Source: Eutreptiella sp. 'Long Island Sound 2002'
Lineage: Eukaryota; Euglenozoa; Euglenophyceae; Eutreptiales; Eutreptiaceae
Reading direction: 5' to 3'
Assembly (NCBI GenBank): GCA_964036045.1
Contig: OZ038378.1
Coordinates: 183,422,944 to 183,486,943 of the forward strand
DNA length: 64,000 bases
In this document: one piece after another, positions 53,863-64,000 of the stretch
How positions within the stretch are numbered: position 1 is the first letter of the stretch
How the letters are laid out: every line of letters starts with the position of its first letter
Notes under the pieces: model-generated
Told to the model about the DNA's origin: nothing
The model's database searches: none
Seen by the model: only the letters and a program-made list of their open reading frames with translations
Position numbers and translations under genes: made by a program

Positions 53863-54730
53863 GGATCCCCGACGCACACGAGGACCCCCGCGGAGTCAGC
53901 CATCAAAGCGCCCCAGCCCAAGGTTTCGCCGTTGGGCGTGACCTCCATCGCTCCGTCCGCAGCTAGGAGGACCCCGCCCGAGACATATGGCCGGTGCACC
54001 CGGTTGTCCACAGCCGCTGGCTGCGCCTCCCTGGCGGGGAGGATGTGCACTTCCGGCTGGACTTCCGCCATGGCGTGGAAGAGCACCTCCCAGTCGGGGC
54101 TATCCAGGCCCTTCCAGTGGTCGGGGTGGCGGAGGGCGCGGACGTTCTCGCGAACGAGCACGCTGCCGGAGTCCATGGCCCGGAGGTAACCCTGCACATG
54201 CCGGAGCCGCATCCGGCCGTACAGGTGGGGGAAGCCAAAGCCCCCGCCAGTGACCGGCATCCACAGAAAGGCTCGGGGCACGTTCCGCAGCACCCGCAGT
54301 GCCCGAGTCCCGACCCGGTCAACCGCCCGTTGCGTGCGGCGAAGGCGTGTGGGGCATGGCGGCATGGCCTCGTAGACGTAGTCGAGGGCTGAGACCACGT
54401 TGGCCAGAACGATGCGCACGACGAGAACATACACCGGCCGAAGGCGGTAGAGCGCGTGCCCTATCTTCGCCAGATTAGCCTCTGCCTTGGCTATCCGCGG
54501 GCCCAGCTGCTCGCCCATCACCAGGGGCACCCCGATGAGCATGAACCCCGCGGTCTGCAACGGCAGCGGGCCCATGGGCCCGGGCAAGGTGCCGCTTGCG
54601 TACCGCAGCCGGCGGTTGCGTAGGATGAGGTGGTACACCTTCAGCTTGCGCACCTGCGCCGAGCCGCAGGCGGCCGCGCATGTCACCACGCAGATGCCCA
54701 TGAACCAGGCCAGGCCCCAGCCCGTTAGGC
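53860..54730 (-). pseudogene. RT thumb and start of RNase H, non-LTR element
   Basis: After a frame change near 54730 the open frame encodes a thumb-like region (KIGHALYRLRPVYVLVVRIV; RTQRAVDRVGTRALRVLRNV), a GGGFGFPHLYGRMRLRHVQG stretch, and the first RNase H strand (VLLAADGAMEVTPNGETLGW) with the catalytic Asp near 53955. The frame shifts again near 53860. Confidence 0.75.
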
Positions 54731-55470
54731 GGAGTGGCGGCGGTCGTCGCTGAAGGCGACCTCGGGGAGGAAGCCATGGGGGGCTGCGGGCTGCCGCAGG
54801 ACGTAGGTGGCAGGATCCGGGGCGCCCGGTCGCAGGTCTTCCGGGTGCAGCCGCTCCCGGACAGCATGCCGGAGGTACTCGGTCCGCTTCTCCAAGACCT
54901 TGGAGAAGTACCCCACCCCCTGGCTGTCGCCCTGGGCCCCGCCATGGCGCAGCTTGTACGGGCCGGCCAAGCCGTATGGGGAGGCGACCCAGGCCTCCAG
55001 CCCCTCGCAGAAGCGCCAAAGCCACGGCGAAAGCGACTCCTCACGGGCTTCGTGGTCCCACGCCCCGGCCGCCTCGCGGTCCGGGTTGCAGAAGGCGTTC
55101 GCCTCATCCCAGACCTCCCCATGCTGGACCGCCTAGCCCGCCAGCCGCCAGCGGCAGGCCAAGGCTAGTGTCTGGCCGGACAGCTGCCGCTGGTGCGCGA
55201 AGTGCTCGGGGGACACTGCGCGCCTCAGCTCTCGGCGGGTGACAGGGCGCTCCTGCACAACGCCCGTCTCCAGCCGCCGGAGGTCGGGCTCCGGCATGAC
55301 CGGCCGGCTGTTCCGCACGAGCCAAGCCGGGAGCTTCTTAGCGAGGCAGAGGTGGACGACCGCCGAGAGCAGGCGGCTAGGTGTCCCGGACACCAGGGCG
55401 TGCAAGATGTCCACCAGGAGCTGCAGTGCATAGCCCGGCAGGGCAGATACGAGGGGCCGGCAGCCCGTCG
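54725..55470 (-). pseudogene. Reverse transcriptase domain of the non-LTR element
   Basis: A single frame carries an RNSRPV block (about 55320), motif A VWDEANAF (Asp at 55108-55106), motif B GGAQGDSQGVG (about 54943-54911) and motif C AFSDDRRH (Asp-Asp at 54748-54743), all in the right order. A TAG at 55135-55133 interrupts the frame just before motif A, and TAA at 54727-54725 closes it after motif C. The catalytic residues are otherwise intact. Confidence 0.85.
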
Positions 55471-56315
55471 AGGCACGTGACCGTAGACCCCTTCTGGATG
55501 GCCAGCTCCATCTCGTGATAAGTCGGCGAGGCTCCGGCAACCGGTGACTCCGGCGGCCGGGGCAGCGCCGCACCGCATACGCGAGACGAAGTCTGGGTCG
55601 TCCGCGGGGTCTTCTGGGCGGACTGGGGCCATGGGGTGGATGAGGTCCAGGGGCAGACCCCGTGTGGCCACAGTGTAGCTCCTGCGCTTGGCAGAGTAGC
55701 TCTGCCTGGAAGCCTGGAGGCCTCCAGCGTCTCCGGGAAGCGGACGCCATCGGGGCTGACCTCGGTGAGGAGGCGGAACTTGGGCGGCCGGAGGCGCAGC
55801 GTTCTCCCCGTCTGGGACGTCAGGGCGACCCCTTCGAGTTTGGCCTTCTCCACACGCAGCAGGGCCCCGTACGCGGCGTCTTGGCGCTCTTGCCACCACG
55901 CCTGGACCGCATTAGCGGACGCCGAGCCGACGTCCTCATCTAGCTCCCAGGCCGCTCGCAGGACGTCCCGGTCCGCGAGGCGCCAAGAGTGCCGCTGGGA
56001 GGGCACTAGGCCTTCTAGAGCGGTCCACACCGCTTGAATGGCACCGTCGAGGCTCAGGCGGGCGTCGGCCGACCACCATAGCGCGAGTGAGGCGGCTGCT
56101 GCCGCAGGCGCCCGCTGCTCTGGCCGGAGTTGTGACCACCGGAAGCAGCGGCAGGATGGGTCCGCCGCCGCGAAGGTGCGCTCCACGAACCCCGGGTCGC
56201 ACTGCACCATCTGGTGGGTGCTGAGGCCAGGGACCAGGACTTTCTCCGCCCCAACGCAGGGGGTCTTTGGCCCGATGAGGACCCAGTCTAGCTGGCGCTC
56301 GGAGGGGCGCCCCAC
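55460..56315 (-). pseudogene. Endonuclease C-terminus and linker of the non-LTR element
   Basis: RQLDWVLIG (about 56295-56270) followed by PGLSTHQMVQCD matches the end of APE endonucleases, where a (S/T)(D/T)H motif completes the active site; here the middle residue is Thr. A TAG lies two codons upstream of the open segment, so the front of the nuclease is lost. A charged linker (WWQERQDAAYGALLRVEKAKLEG) precedes the RT. The frame is lost near 55460. Confidence 0.7.
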
Positions 56316-56781
56316 TTGCTAGACAATGTTGGTCGGGTCGCCGACGGGGGGGAGGGTACGGGGGGGTACGGGGGGGGGGGTACGGGGGGGAGAGTACGGG
56401 GAGGGGGGTACGGGGGGGGGGTACGTAAGGGAAGGTTTGGCAGTGCACACACAAGGCGGTGCACACACAAGGCGGTGTGCACACGAGGCGGTCTGTGGCC
56501 ACCGCAGGAGTCTTGTTATTTAAGGGGGGTGCGGGGGCTGGCCCCCGCGTCGAGTGAAGCGAGCCCTCTGTCGAGCGTAGCGGGCCGAAGGATATGGGGG
56601 GGGATACAGGGGGGGTACGGGGGGGAGGGGTAGGGGGGGGGGGGTACGGGGGGGAGGGGTAGGGGGGGGGGTACGGGGGGGCGACTTCGTGCCGACTATC
56701 GCCGCATGGCCTACCATTTGTACCTCAGCATCCTACAGCTGGCTGCAACCAATGCACTGGGCCTAAAGCCACATACAGGCG
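56316..56781. repeat. GGTACGGGGG-type G-rich tracts
   Basis: Two blocks (about 56340-56430 and 56590-56690) are built of TACGGGGGG words, with CGTCGAGTGAAGCGAG and TGTCGAGCGTAGCGGG between them, and a GCGGGGGCTGGCCCCCGC hairpin near 56530. The same GGTACGGGGG word occurs at 32500-32520. Several G runs per block make G-quadruplex formation plausible. Confidence 0.7.
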
Positions 56782-57766
56782 GAGGGGGGGGGGGGTTCGC
56801 GGCACTTTAATTTCGTGTGGCAAATTTCGCGTTTCAAATTGGCCGCGAAATCTAGGGGCTTCCGCGAATTTCCCGCACACTAGTAGCAGATGCCGTGGAC
56901 TGTGGGGTGGGGTGATACTCTGTTTCCTCAGGTTGATGGTAAACAGGTGCGGTCAGAGCATTTGCCCCACCCTGGCTTCAGTATTTTTACAAGGGGAATT
57001 AGAGACAACGTGCAATGAACTTTTGTCATGAGTGTTGACTGTCTTGAGTGCTTGTACCTGTACCACTGTCTCAGCTTAAACCCCTTGAGGACTGTCTGCA
57101 TTCACGTTTCATTCAGCCCCTGTCCTATGGAAGCATAGGAAGGGTCTCAAATGGAGAGAAAACGACACAGATCAGCGACCATCAACGATTGCTGACATTT
57201 CTGAGGACAACCGATGGCGCTGATTGGTTTTGGATGTCTGCAATTCTCAAAGAAGTAGAGTCACAACTTCTGCAACACCCTATTTTGCTTTGTCTTTGTG
57301 GCAAATGATTATCTGTACACAGCCCGGCTTGCCAACTTGTTGTCTCGTTATTCTGATGTTCAATGCTATGCATTATGTATGAATGTGAACTGAAAAGAGG
57401 CGGGCCACTGCAAACGATTAATGCCCACAAAGAGAAAAGAGCAAGGCCCAGGAGCTGCTTTGCAGGGAGTTACGGTTGCCCTTGCCAGGGGTGTAAGTCG
57501 AATCCCACTGTCAAAGTTCAAACACATTGACCCTCATCACTGGCATAGTGTGGGGAATGGGTCTCTGCTGCATTGTGAGTGGTACCTGTGGCTAAGCTTC
57601 ACCGAGCCCGCAAAGCCCTACGCACCTCAACACATTTCTGGGAGTGTCTGCGAAATTTACCACAGCAAAATTTACCACACAAAATCCGGTGGCCTCCGCA
57701 AAATTTCCCACAGCGAAATTTACCACCGCAAAATTGACTTGGCGCCACCCCCCCCCCCCCACCCCC
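56782..57766. mobile_element. G-run-bounded inverted-repeat element, ~1 kb
   Basis: The left end is a G run followed by TTCGCGGCACTTTAATTTCG and GGCAAATTTCGCG. The right end read on the minus strand is a G run followed by GGCGCCAAGTCAATTTTGCG and GGTAAATTTCGC. Both ends are built from subrepeats of GCGAAATTTACCAC or its complement. The interior has only short unrecognised ORFs (57048-57308 on the plus strand). It is probably non-autonomous and is similar in style to 6864-7249. Confidence 0.5.
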
Positions 57767-58737
57767 GGGTATTTGGGCTAAGCATGAGGTCTAGAAGCAC
57801 CTAGCCTCAATTGCGAGCACTTCAATCATATTGCGCCCACCACTGGAGGTCAGCTAGCATGGGTAGAAGATCGAGGTCTCCATGGATGTGCCATTGCACA
57901 TTGCAAAGACGCCATGCGGTGCACAGGGGAGACCGCGGGAATGTGTCGTCATCATCAATGGTGTAGCGTCAGAACTGAAGTCTAAACTGGAGTCCATGTC
58001 AAAGTGAACATGTTTGGGCGACTTCTTTGTGTATGCAGACGTGCAGGGCACATGAGAACTGAGTGTGAGCAACATGGTTTGATTGAATACCATGAGTGGG
58101 CCTGTTTCAATTGTGCTATGCAAGTGGCTGATCTTGTTGCTTGTGCACAAAAGGTCTTACACCATTTGTGACCTTAAATCGATAAAAAGTAGATGCAAAG
58201 GAGCACAGTGCTGCCAACAAGAAGCCAATTCACCGTCCCAGTCAAACAACATGCACAACAATCGACAATAAATAAGCACAGTGTGAAAATCTATGCCAAC
58301 TCTGAACAAAAGAGGATATTCGAAGTTCTCTTCTGACGCCCTCCAGAATTGCCATGCAGTTCTTTGTGGCTTGCGCTGCAGAGAAACTAAGGCACGGCTC
58401 GCCGTAGAAGCAAGCAGCATTGCGGAAAATCGGCGCAGGAGAGCCACATGGGACGTGGGACCCCATCTTGCATCATCACTGCCTTGTCCTTTGTGTGCAT
58501 GCATCTTTGAAGAAACCTGTGTTTGGAGGAACAAATTTTCTTATGTGTTGTTATGGTGTCTTATTGGCTGATTATGTGTGTATCGCATGTCTATTTGTGT
58601 TCCTTTGAAGTCAAAATATGGATTTTCATGGATGCCCATTGTCTTTGTTGCAGCCGGATCCAAGGCAAGTCTCGGCAAAATGCGAGATGATCAAAGTGAG
58701 TCAGAACCGGTATGTCCCATTGTGCTTGCTCCGGGAT
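57767..58737. other. No gene seen
   Basis: Short open frames on both strands, none with a recognisable motif. The sequence is ordinary in composition compared with its neighbours. Confidence 0.4.
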
Positions 58738-58932
58738 GCATGACACACACTTTGGATCGATAAACTGCAATTTTTAGGTTTTTTTTCCTGGATCGACAGG
58801 CAAATAGGCCCCCTGTAGTTTTCAGCTCAGTGGTCCCCGTTGGGTCTTGTTTTTGTTGTTCCTCTGAAATCGGCCATCTCAGCGTGGGGAGATCCATCTA
58901 CCCCCCATCTACCAGCCTGCAACAGCTGAGAG
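58738..58932 (-). repeat. 195-bp dispersed repeat, inverted copy
   Basis: Reverse complement of 16246-16440 with some substitutions (for example GGATCGACAGGCAAATAGG against the corresponding stretch near 16370). It is followed by about 220 bp of unrelated sequence and then by the second CATCATGATGG array. Confidence 0.8.
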
Positions 58933-59159
58933 GGTTTTGGGTGGTCCCAGGTATCCATTGCTGTTGACCTAGAGGGGTTTAGTTGGTGATATTGTGGTAC
59001 TACAACACATATAGGACACAGAAGGGCAGATTTTGTAATGTCTAGCCCTGTTTGGTGCTGGCTGTGGCTTGAAAAGAAAAACCTGAAACAGGTTCGTTTG
59101 CACCATTTCTTTCAGAAAAGTGCCAAGTGTCAAGGGTTTTTGGCAGTCCTAGGTATCAT

Positions 59160-60150
59160 CCATCCATTCGTTGATGGATTATCATGATGGACATCATGGT
59201 GGACCATCATCCTGGCCACTATGACAGTCAGATGATGGTTCATCATGGTGGACCCTCATGATAGTCATCATCATCACCCATGATGGTCGTAATGATGGTC
59301 CATCGTGATGGCCATCATGATAGCTATCATAATGGACCACCACGATAGACCATCATTATGGCCATGGTCCATTATGATGGCCATGCTGACGATCACAAAG
59401 ACCATCACAATGGACCATCATTATGGGCATCATGATGCACCATGAGGGGCCACCATGACGGACCATCATTATGGCCATCGTGATGGGTCATCATCATGGT
59501 CATCATGATGGCGATCACAAAGACCATCACGAGGGACCATCATTATGGTCACCATGCTGGTCCATCATAATGACCATCATGATGGGCCATCATGATGGCG
59601 AGTAGGATGACCATCATGGGGCACCATCATTATGGCCATCATGATGGCCACCATGAGGGTGATGATGATGATCCTCATGATGGCCATCATGAAGTTCCAT
59701 CACAACGGCCACCATGATGGCCAAGATGATGGTCCATCATGATAGTCATCCTGATGATCATCATGATGGTCATCATGATGGCAATTAGCATGGTCCTCTT
59801 GATGGTCAGCATAATGGCCATCATAAAGGTCCAGCATGATTGTCATCATCATGATTGTCATCATTATGGCCGTAGTGATGGTCATCATGATGGTCATTAT
59901 GATGGCTACCATAATGACCATCATGATGCCGTATCATGCTGACCATCATTATGGCCCTCATGATGGCCCATTGTGATGAGCCATCATAATGGCCCATCAT
60001 GATAGTCATGATGACAATCACGAAGACCATGACGATAGACCATCATTATCAGCAACAGGATGCAGGTGATGCTTGTAATGATGGTCTATTGTGACGGTCT
60101 TTGTGATTGTCATCATGATGACCCATCATGATGATCCTCATGATGCACCC
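59160..60150. repeat. CATCATGATGG-type tandem array, copy 2
   Basis: Same kind of array as 15300-16230. From about 59529 to 60145 it matches copy 1 nearly base for base, without the 226-bp insert and with one extra short GATGGTCATCAT unit near 59878. Its first 370 bp (59160-59528) have no counterpart upstream of copy 1. Confidence 0.9.
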
Positions 60151-60419
60151 CTAGGGGGGCGGCCGGGCCCGGTCCTTGTATGCAACCCCCCCCAGGTCCC
60201 CCCCCCCACCGGGGTTTGAAAGATAGCGGTGCCGGGTTGGCCACCAACAAGTGTCTCTAGAGAAAACTGTCCGGCGCCAATTTTTTTTTCATACTATGTG
60301 TTGATACTCAAAATACTCAAAATTTTGTACAGAATTCATATTTGTGTTGAAACAACAAGAAAAAAATTTTGACCTGAAGGAGGGCTACAGGAGGGCTGCA
60401 GGCCTTAACATCAACCACA
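60151..60419. other. No gene seen; boundary of the subtelomere-like block
   Basis: C runs near 60186-60210, then AT-rich sequence leading to the first CCCTAA tract. No coding sequence. Confidence 0.4.
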
Positions 60420-63400
60420 ACCCTAGCCCTAACCCTAACCCTAATCAAGACCGAATATTGGGACCGAGCTGGTGGGGGAGGGAACATCAGCTATGAAGGT
60501 GAGGGACACCAATGAGTCACACATTGAAGGCCGTTGATAGAGTGAAATCGGCTTGCAAGTGATCCCCTTCAACACAAGGCCCACTTTCAAGGCTTTTTTG
60601 GACTTGTGAGGGGCCAAAATGCCCCAAAATGGGCTCAAAATGGGCTCATTTCACCCACTTGTGCACCCCAAATGGTCGAGGATGAGGTTTGGAAAAATGC
60701 GTTTTTGACCCATTTTTGACCCATTTTTCGTCCCAAAACAGCCCATTTTCAAGGCATTTTGGGATTTTCGGAGGACCAAAATGGGCCACCACAAGCTCAA
60801 AATAGTCCAAAACCACTTGTTTTAGCATCACACATGGTCTAGGATCATTTTTGAAAAAAATCATTTTTTGCCCCTATTCGACCCTGTTGACCCATTTGGG
60901 CACCCACCTGTTTGGGCTTGAGCTTGCAGCTTGCCGCAGCGTAGTGGGGCTACGTATGGGGGTCTAGGCGTCCGTTTGGGCAAATCTGAGGGATGGAAAA
61001 CACAAAAAGTGGGGGGTTGCGGGTGGAGTAGGTGCCCTCGGAATCGCGTTTTGAGCCATGTAGCCAAAGATATGGCCCGTTCTTGGTTTGTGGTTGTCGC
61101 CAGCCAATCTGCACAAAATTTGGGGCTTCTGGGGCCCTTTTGGGCCGTTTCAAGGACATATGGTGGAGTTAGAGGGCTGCAAAGAGCTCGTTGACACAGG
61201 AAAGTCAAGCTGCACGTGGAGTGTACCCACCCTTTCCCTTCATCTGGCCGTTTTGAATGGGTTCTAGGTCTGTTTTGGTCCAAAAATGGCTGTTTTTGGC
61301 CCTAAATTGCAGTTTTTGAAACCGAGGTCCGCCACTTGCGACAGCTATTCCCGGCCGCCACCGTTGAGTTTCCGGCTCATACTTTGTGTGGTTGTCCCTC
61401 ATACCCATAGGTATCATGCACCAAAATTTCAGCGGAAGCCGAAGCACCACGACGGAATTCTGATTTTTCCCCATTTTGCGCGTGCTACTGCTGCTTGATT
61501 GCTGCTGCTGCTAAACCTGGTAGGTCCACCCTAGACACTAAAAAGGGTTATAAAACCAAGACTGGTACCTCCAAGTCCCATATCTTGGACAGTGTATCAG
61601 AGATCATCTGGATTACATTGGTGGTCTGACCCGGGCGCATGCTCGACGCACACAGAATGTTATCTCTGAATTGGCAGAGGCTAAACCAGACTTTGCCAGA
61701 CTTGATATCCCTCTTCGGATACACTCAAAGTACCCCAGTCCCGCGGTTTCTTGCCCCCTAACCCTAACCAGGACTGAATATTGGGACCGAGCTGGTGGGG
61801 AAAGGAACATCACCTTTAAGGCATTTTGTGACTTTAGACGGGCCAAAATCGCTTACAATGGGCTCAAAACGGGCTCATTTCACTTGTTTATGCACCCCAA
61901 ACGGTCTAGTTATCATTCTGGAAAAACGCGTTTTTGACCCATTTTTGACCCTTTTTGGTCCCCACAAAGCCCATTTTCAAGGCTTTTTGGGAATTGTGGA
62001 GCGTCATAACGGGCCACCATGGGCTCAAAACGGGCCAAAAACAACTGTTTGAGCCCCAGCACGTGGTCTAGGAACAAATTTGGAAAAAATGATTTTGGAC
62101 CATTTTTGGACCCACAGATGACCCATGTAACCCTACCCCAGCACGTGCACCGTGCGCGCTGAACACCACTCTGCCGTGCCAAAATGGGGCATTGGAAGGT
62201 GATGACAATGTGGAAAAGGCTTCAAAGTGATCCCATTCATCGTTATTAGTCACCACAAGGGTGCCCAATGCAATCCATGGCTAAAAAACACATTACGAGA
62301 ACGTGCAACTTGAAAAAGTATGCAAAAAGGGTGCTTTTCAAGGCCGATTTTGCGGTGTTTTGAACCCATAAAGAGGTCGTTGGACGCACTACCTGGGTGT
62401 AAAGCCCACTAGACAGTGACCAAAGGTGATTGTTCATCATGTGCATATCAGTTTCCCTGCCAATGCCCCTCTCCAAGGACCTGAGAAGCACCCGTAAATG
62501 CCAAAAAACGGCTTTTTTTGGCCATTTTTGACAGATTTTGAAACCCGGGTCCGCCACTTGCGGATCCCGTTCCCGGCCGCCACCGTTGAGTTTCTTGCTC
62601 AAACTCTGTGTGATTGTACTTCACACCCATAGGTATCATCCACCAAAATTTCAGCCGAATCCGAAGCACCAGGACAGAGTTCTGATTTTTTTCCCATTTC
62701 GCGCGTGCCCCTGCTGCTTGCTGCTGCTAAGCCTAAAGCCTGTTTTCAAGGCTTTTTGGGAATTTTGGAGCGTCATAACATAATGGGCCAAAAACACTTG
62801 TTTGAGCCCCAGCACGTGGTCTAGGAACAAATTTGGAAAAAATGATTTTGGACCATTTTTGGACCCACAGATGACCCATGTAACCCTACCCCAGCATGTG
62901 CACCGTGCGCGCTGAACACCACTCTGCCGTGCCAAAATGGGGCATTGAAGGGTGATGACAATGTGGAAAAGGCTTCAAAGTGATCCCATCCATCGTTATT
63001 AGTCACCACAAGGGTGCCCAATGCAATCCATGGCTATAAAACACGGCACGAGAAGGTGTGATTTGAAAAGGTATGCAAAAAGGGTGCTTTTCAGGCTGAT
63101 TTTGCCGTATTTTGGGCCCAAAAAGAGGTCGTTGAGGCCCCTAATCGGGTGCATATCACACTAAACGATGATGAAAGGTGTTTGTTTATCATTTAGGTTA
63201 GTTCCAATGCAGATGGACCCCTTCACGCATATCCTAGGCACCCAAACTGCCCCCAAAAAGGCATTTTCTGGCCATTTTTGACAGATTTTGAAACCTGGGT
63301 CCGCCACTTGCGAATCCCGTTGCCGGTCGCCACCGTCAAGTTTCTGGCTCATACTTTGTGTGATTGTACTTCACACCCATAGGTATCATGCACCAAAATT

Positions 63401-64000
63401 TCAACCAAATCCAAAGCACCACGACGGATTTTTCCCCATTTCGCGCGTGCTTCTGCTTGCTTGCTGCTGCTGCATAACCCGGTAGGTCCACCCTAGACAC
63501 TAAAAGGGGTTAGAAAACCAAGACTGGTTCCACCAGCTCGGTGACCCTAACCCTAACCCTAGGGCTAATCAAGACTGAATATTGGGACCGAGCTGGTGGG
63601 GGAGGGAACATCAACTATGACTGGTGAGCGACATCAACAATGATTCACACGTTGATGGCTCTTGACAAAGTGAAATCAGCTTGCAAGTGAACCCCATCAC
63701 CACAAGGCCCACTTTCAAGGCTTTTTGGACTTCTAAGGGGCCAAAATGCCCCAAAATGGGCTCAAAATGGGCTCATTTCACCCGTTTGTGCACCCCAAAA
63801 TGGTCTAGGATGAGGTTTGGAAAAATGCGTTTTTGACCCATTTTTGACCCATTTTTGGTCCCAAAACAGCCCATTTTCAAGGCATTTTGGGATTTTCGGA
63901 GGACCAAAATGGGCCACCACAAGCTCAAAACAGTCCAAAAACACTTGTTTTAGCGTCGCACATGGTCTAGGATCATTTTTGAGAAAAGTCATCTTTTTGC
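60420..64000. repeat. Subtelomere-like complex tandem repeat with CCCTAA tracts
   Basis: CCCTAA units occur at 60421-60444, 61757-61772 and 63543-63560. The first and last are followed by TAATCAAGAC(C/T)GAATATTGGG and the second by CCAGGACTGAATATTGGG. The first and third starts are 3.1 kb apart and their downstream 430 bp match closely. Inside, a 228-bp block recurs at 62054-62281 and 62808-63035, and a GTCCGCCACTTGCG passage recurs near 61328, 62549 and 63299. The words GGGCTCAAAA(T/C)GGGCTCATTT are repeated throughout. Minus-strand ORFs here are by-products. The window ends inside the repeat. Confidence 0.85.
60421..60444. repeat. Interstitial telomere-type tract (CCCTAA)
   Basis: CCCTAGCCCTAACCCTAACC followed by CTAATC. 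This is the TTAGGG-type telomere repeat in reverse, at the start of the first subtelomere-like unit. Similar tracts lie at 61757-61772 and 63543-63560. Confidence 0.85.

Larger units (their letters stand above)
50300..56315 (-). mobile_element. Degenerate non-LTR retrotransposon (APE-RT-RNase H)
   Basis: Reading from high to low coordinates the domains come in non-LTR order: end of an APE-type endonuclease, reverse transcriptase, RNase H, a Cys/His finger and a long C-terminal extension. At least four frame changes and one in-frame stop break it, and the endonuclease start is missing. The element cannot be active as read, unless the frame breaks are homopolymer sequencing errors. The 3' end runs into a G run near 50338. 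Confidence 0.85.

Noticed and set aside
60646-60864. Minus-strand ORFs with a repeated PHPRPF-type ending in the subtelomere-like repeat
   Set aside because: They recur only because the DNA unit recurs, with no protein-level conservation beyond the repeat.

Overview
The window looks like nuclear DNA of a eukaryote, most likely a microbial eukaryote or alga with a large, repeat-rich genome. The reasons are a Penelope-like retroelement, a non-LTR retrotransposon, several small inverted-repeat transposons, interstitial CCCTAA (telomere-type) tracts, satellites, spliceosome-like GT..AG junctions inside coding sequence, and long stretches with no gene. I cannot name the species. Nothing resembles a bacterial operon, an rRNA or a CRISPR array.

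Layout. 1-16 kb is gene-poor: GC-rich sequence, a 21-bp minisatellite (4.6-5.26 kb), a G-run-bounded MITE-like element (6.86-7.25 kb), an AT-richer stretch (9.7-15.3 kb), then a CATCATGATGG-type array (15.35-16.23 kb). 16.76-17.30 kb is a MITE with perfect 16-bp terminal inverted repeats and a 9-bp target duplication. 17.76-19.63 kb holds two exons of a Schlafen/AlbA_2-type gene whose 3' part is replaced by a Penelope-like element (PLE). The PLE (19.63-27.81 kb) is a 615-bp 5'-truncated copy followed head-to-tail by a 7,570-bp full unit. That unit has a CCHC (Gag-like) ORF1, a middle frame, and an ORF2 with an N-terminal GIY-YIG nuclease followed by a reverse transcriptase. A Tc1/mariner-type MITE has landed inside it.

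28.37-31.8 kb is a foldback-like structure: two inverted arms of ~550-bp subrepeats, studded with about 19 perfect copies of the palindrome GGCCGAAATTTCGGCC, around a 162-aa ORF. 33.2-46.6 kb is a cluster of unrecognised protein genes separated by blocks of one 149-bp tandem repeat. These genes appear to contain very short introns (31-100 bp), and a 1.7-kb segment carrying the 3' half of the largest gene is duplicated. 50.3-56.3 kb (minus strand) is a broken APE-RT-RNase H non-LTR retrotransposon. 56.8-57.8 kb is another G-run-bounded inverted-repeat element. 58.7-60.15 kb repeats, partly inverted, material from 15.4-16.4 kb. 60.4-64 kb is a subtelomere-like tandem repeat whose units begin with CCCTAA tracts.

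The strongest candidates for something undescribed are the palindrome-studded foldback element, the 149-bp-repeat/short-intron gene cluster, and a dispersed 240-bp element with three hairpins, two of them capped by GNRA loops. All functional statements come from motifs read by eye; no search was run.
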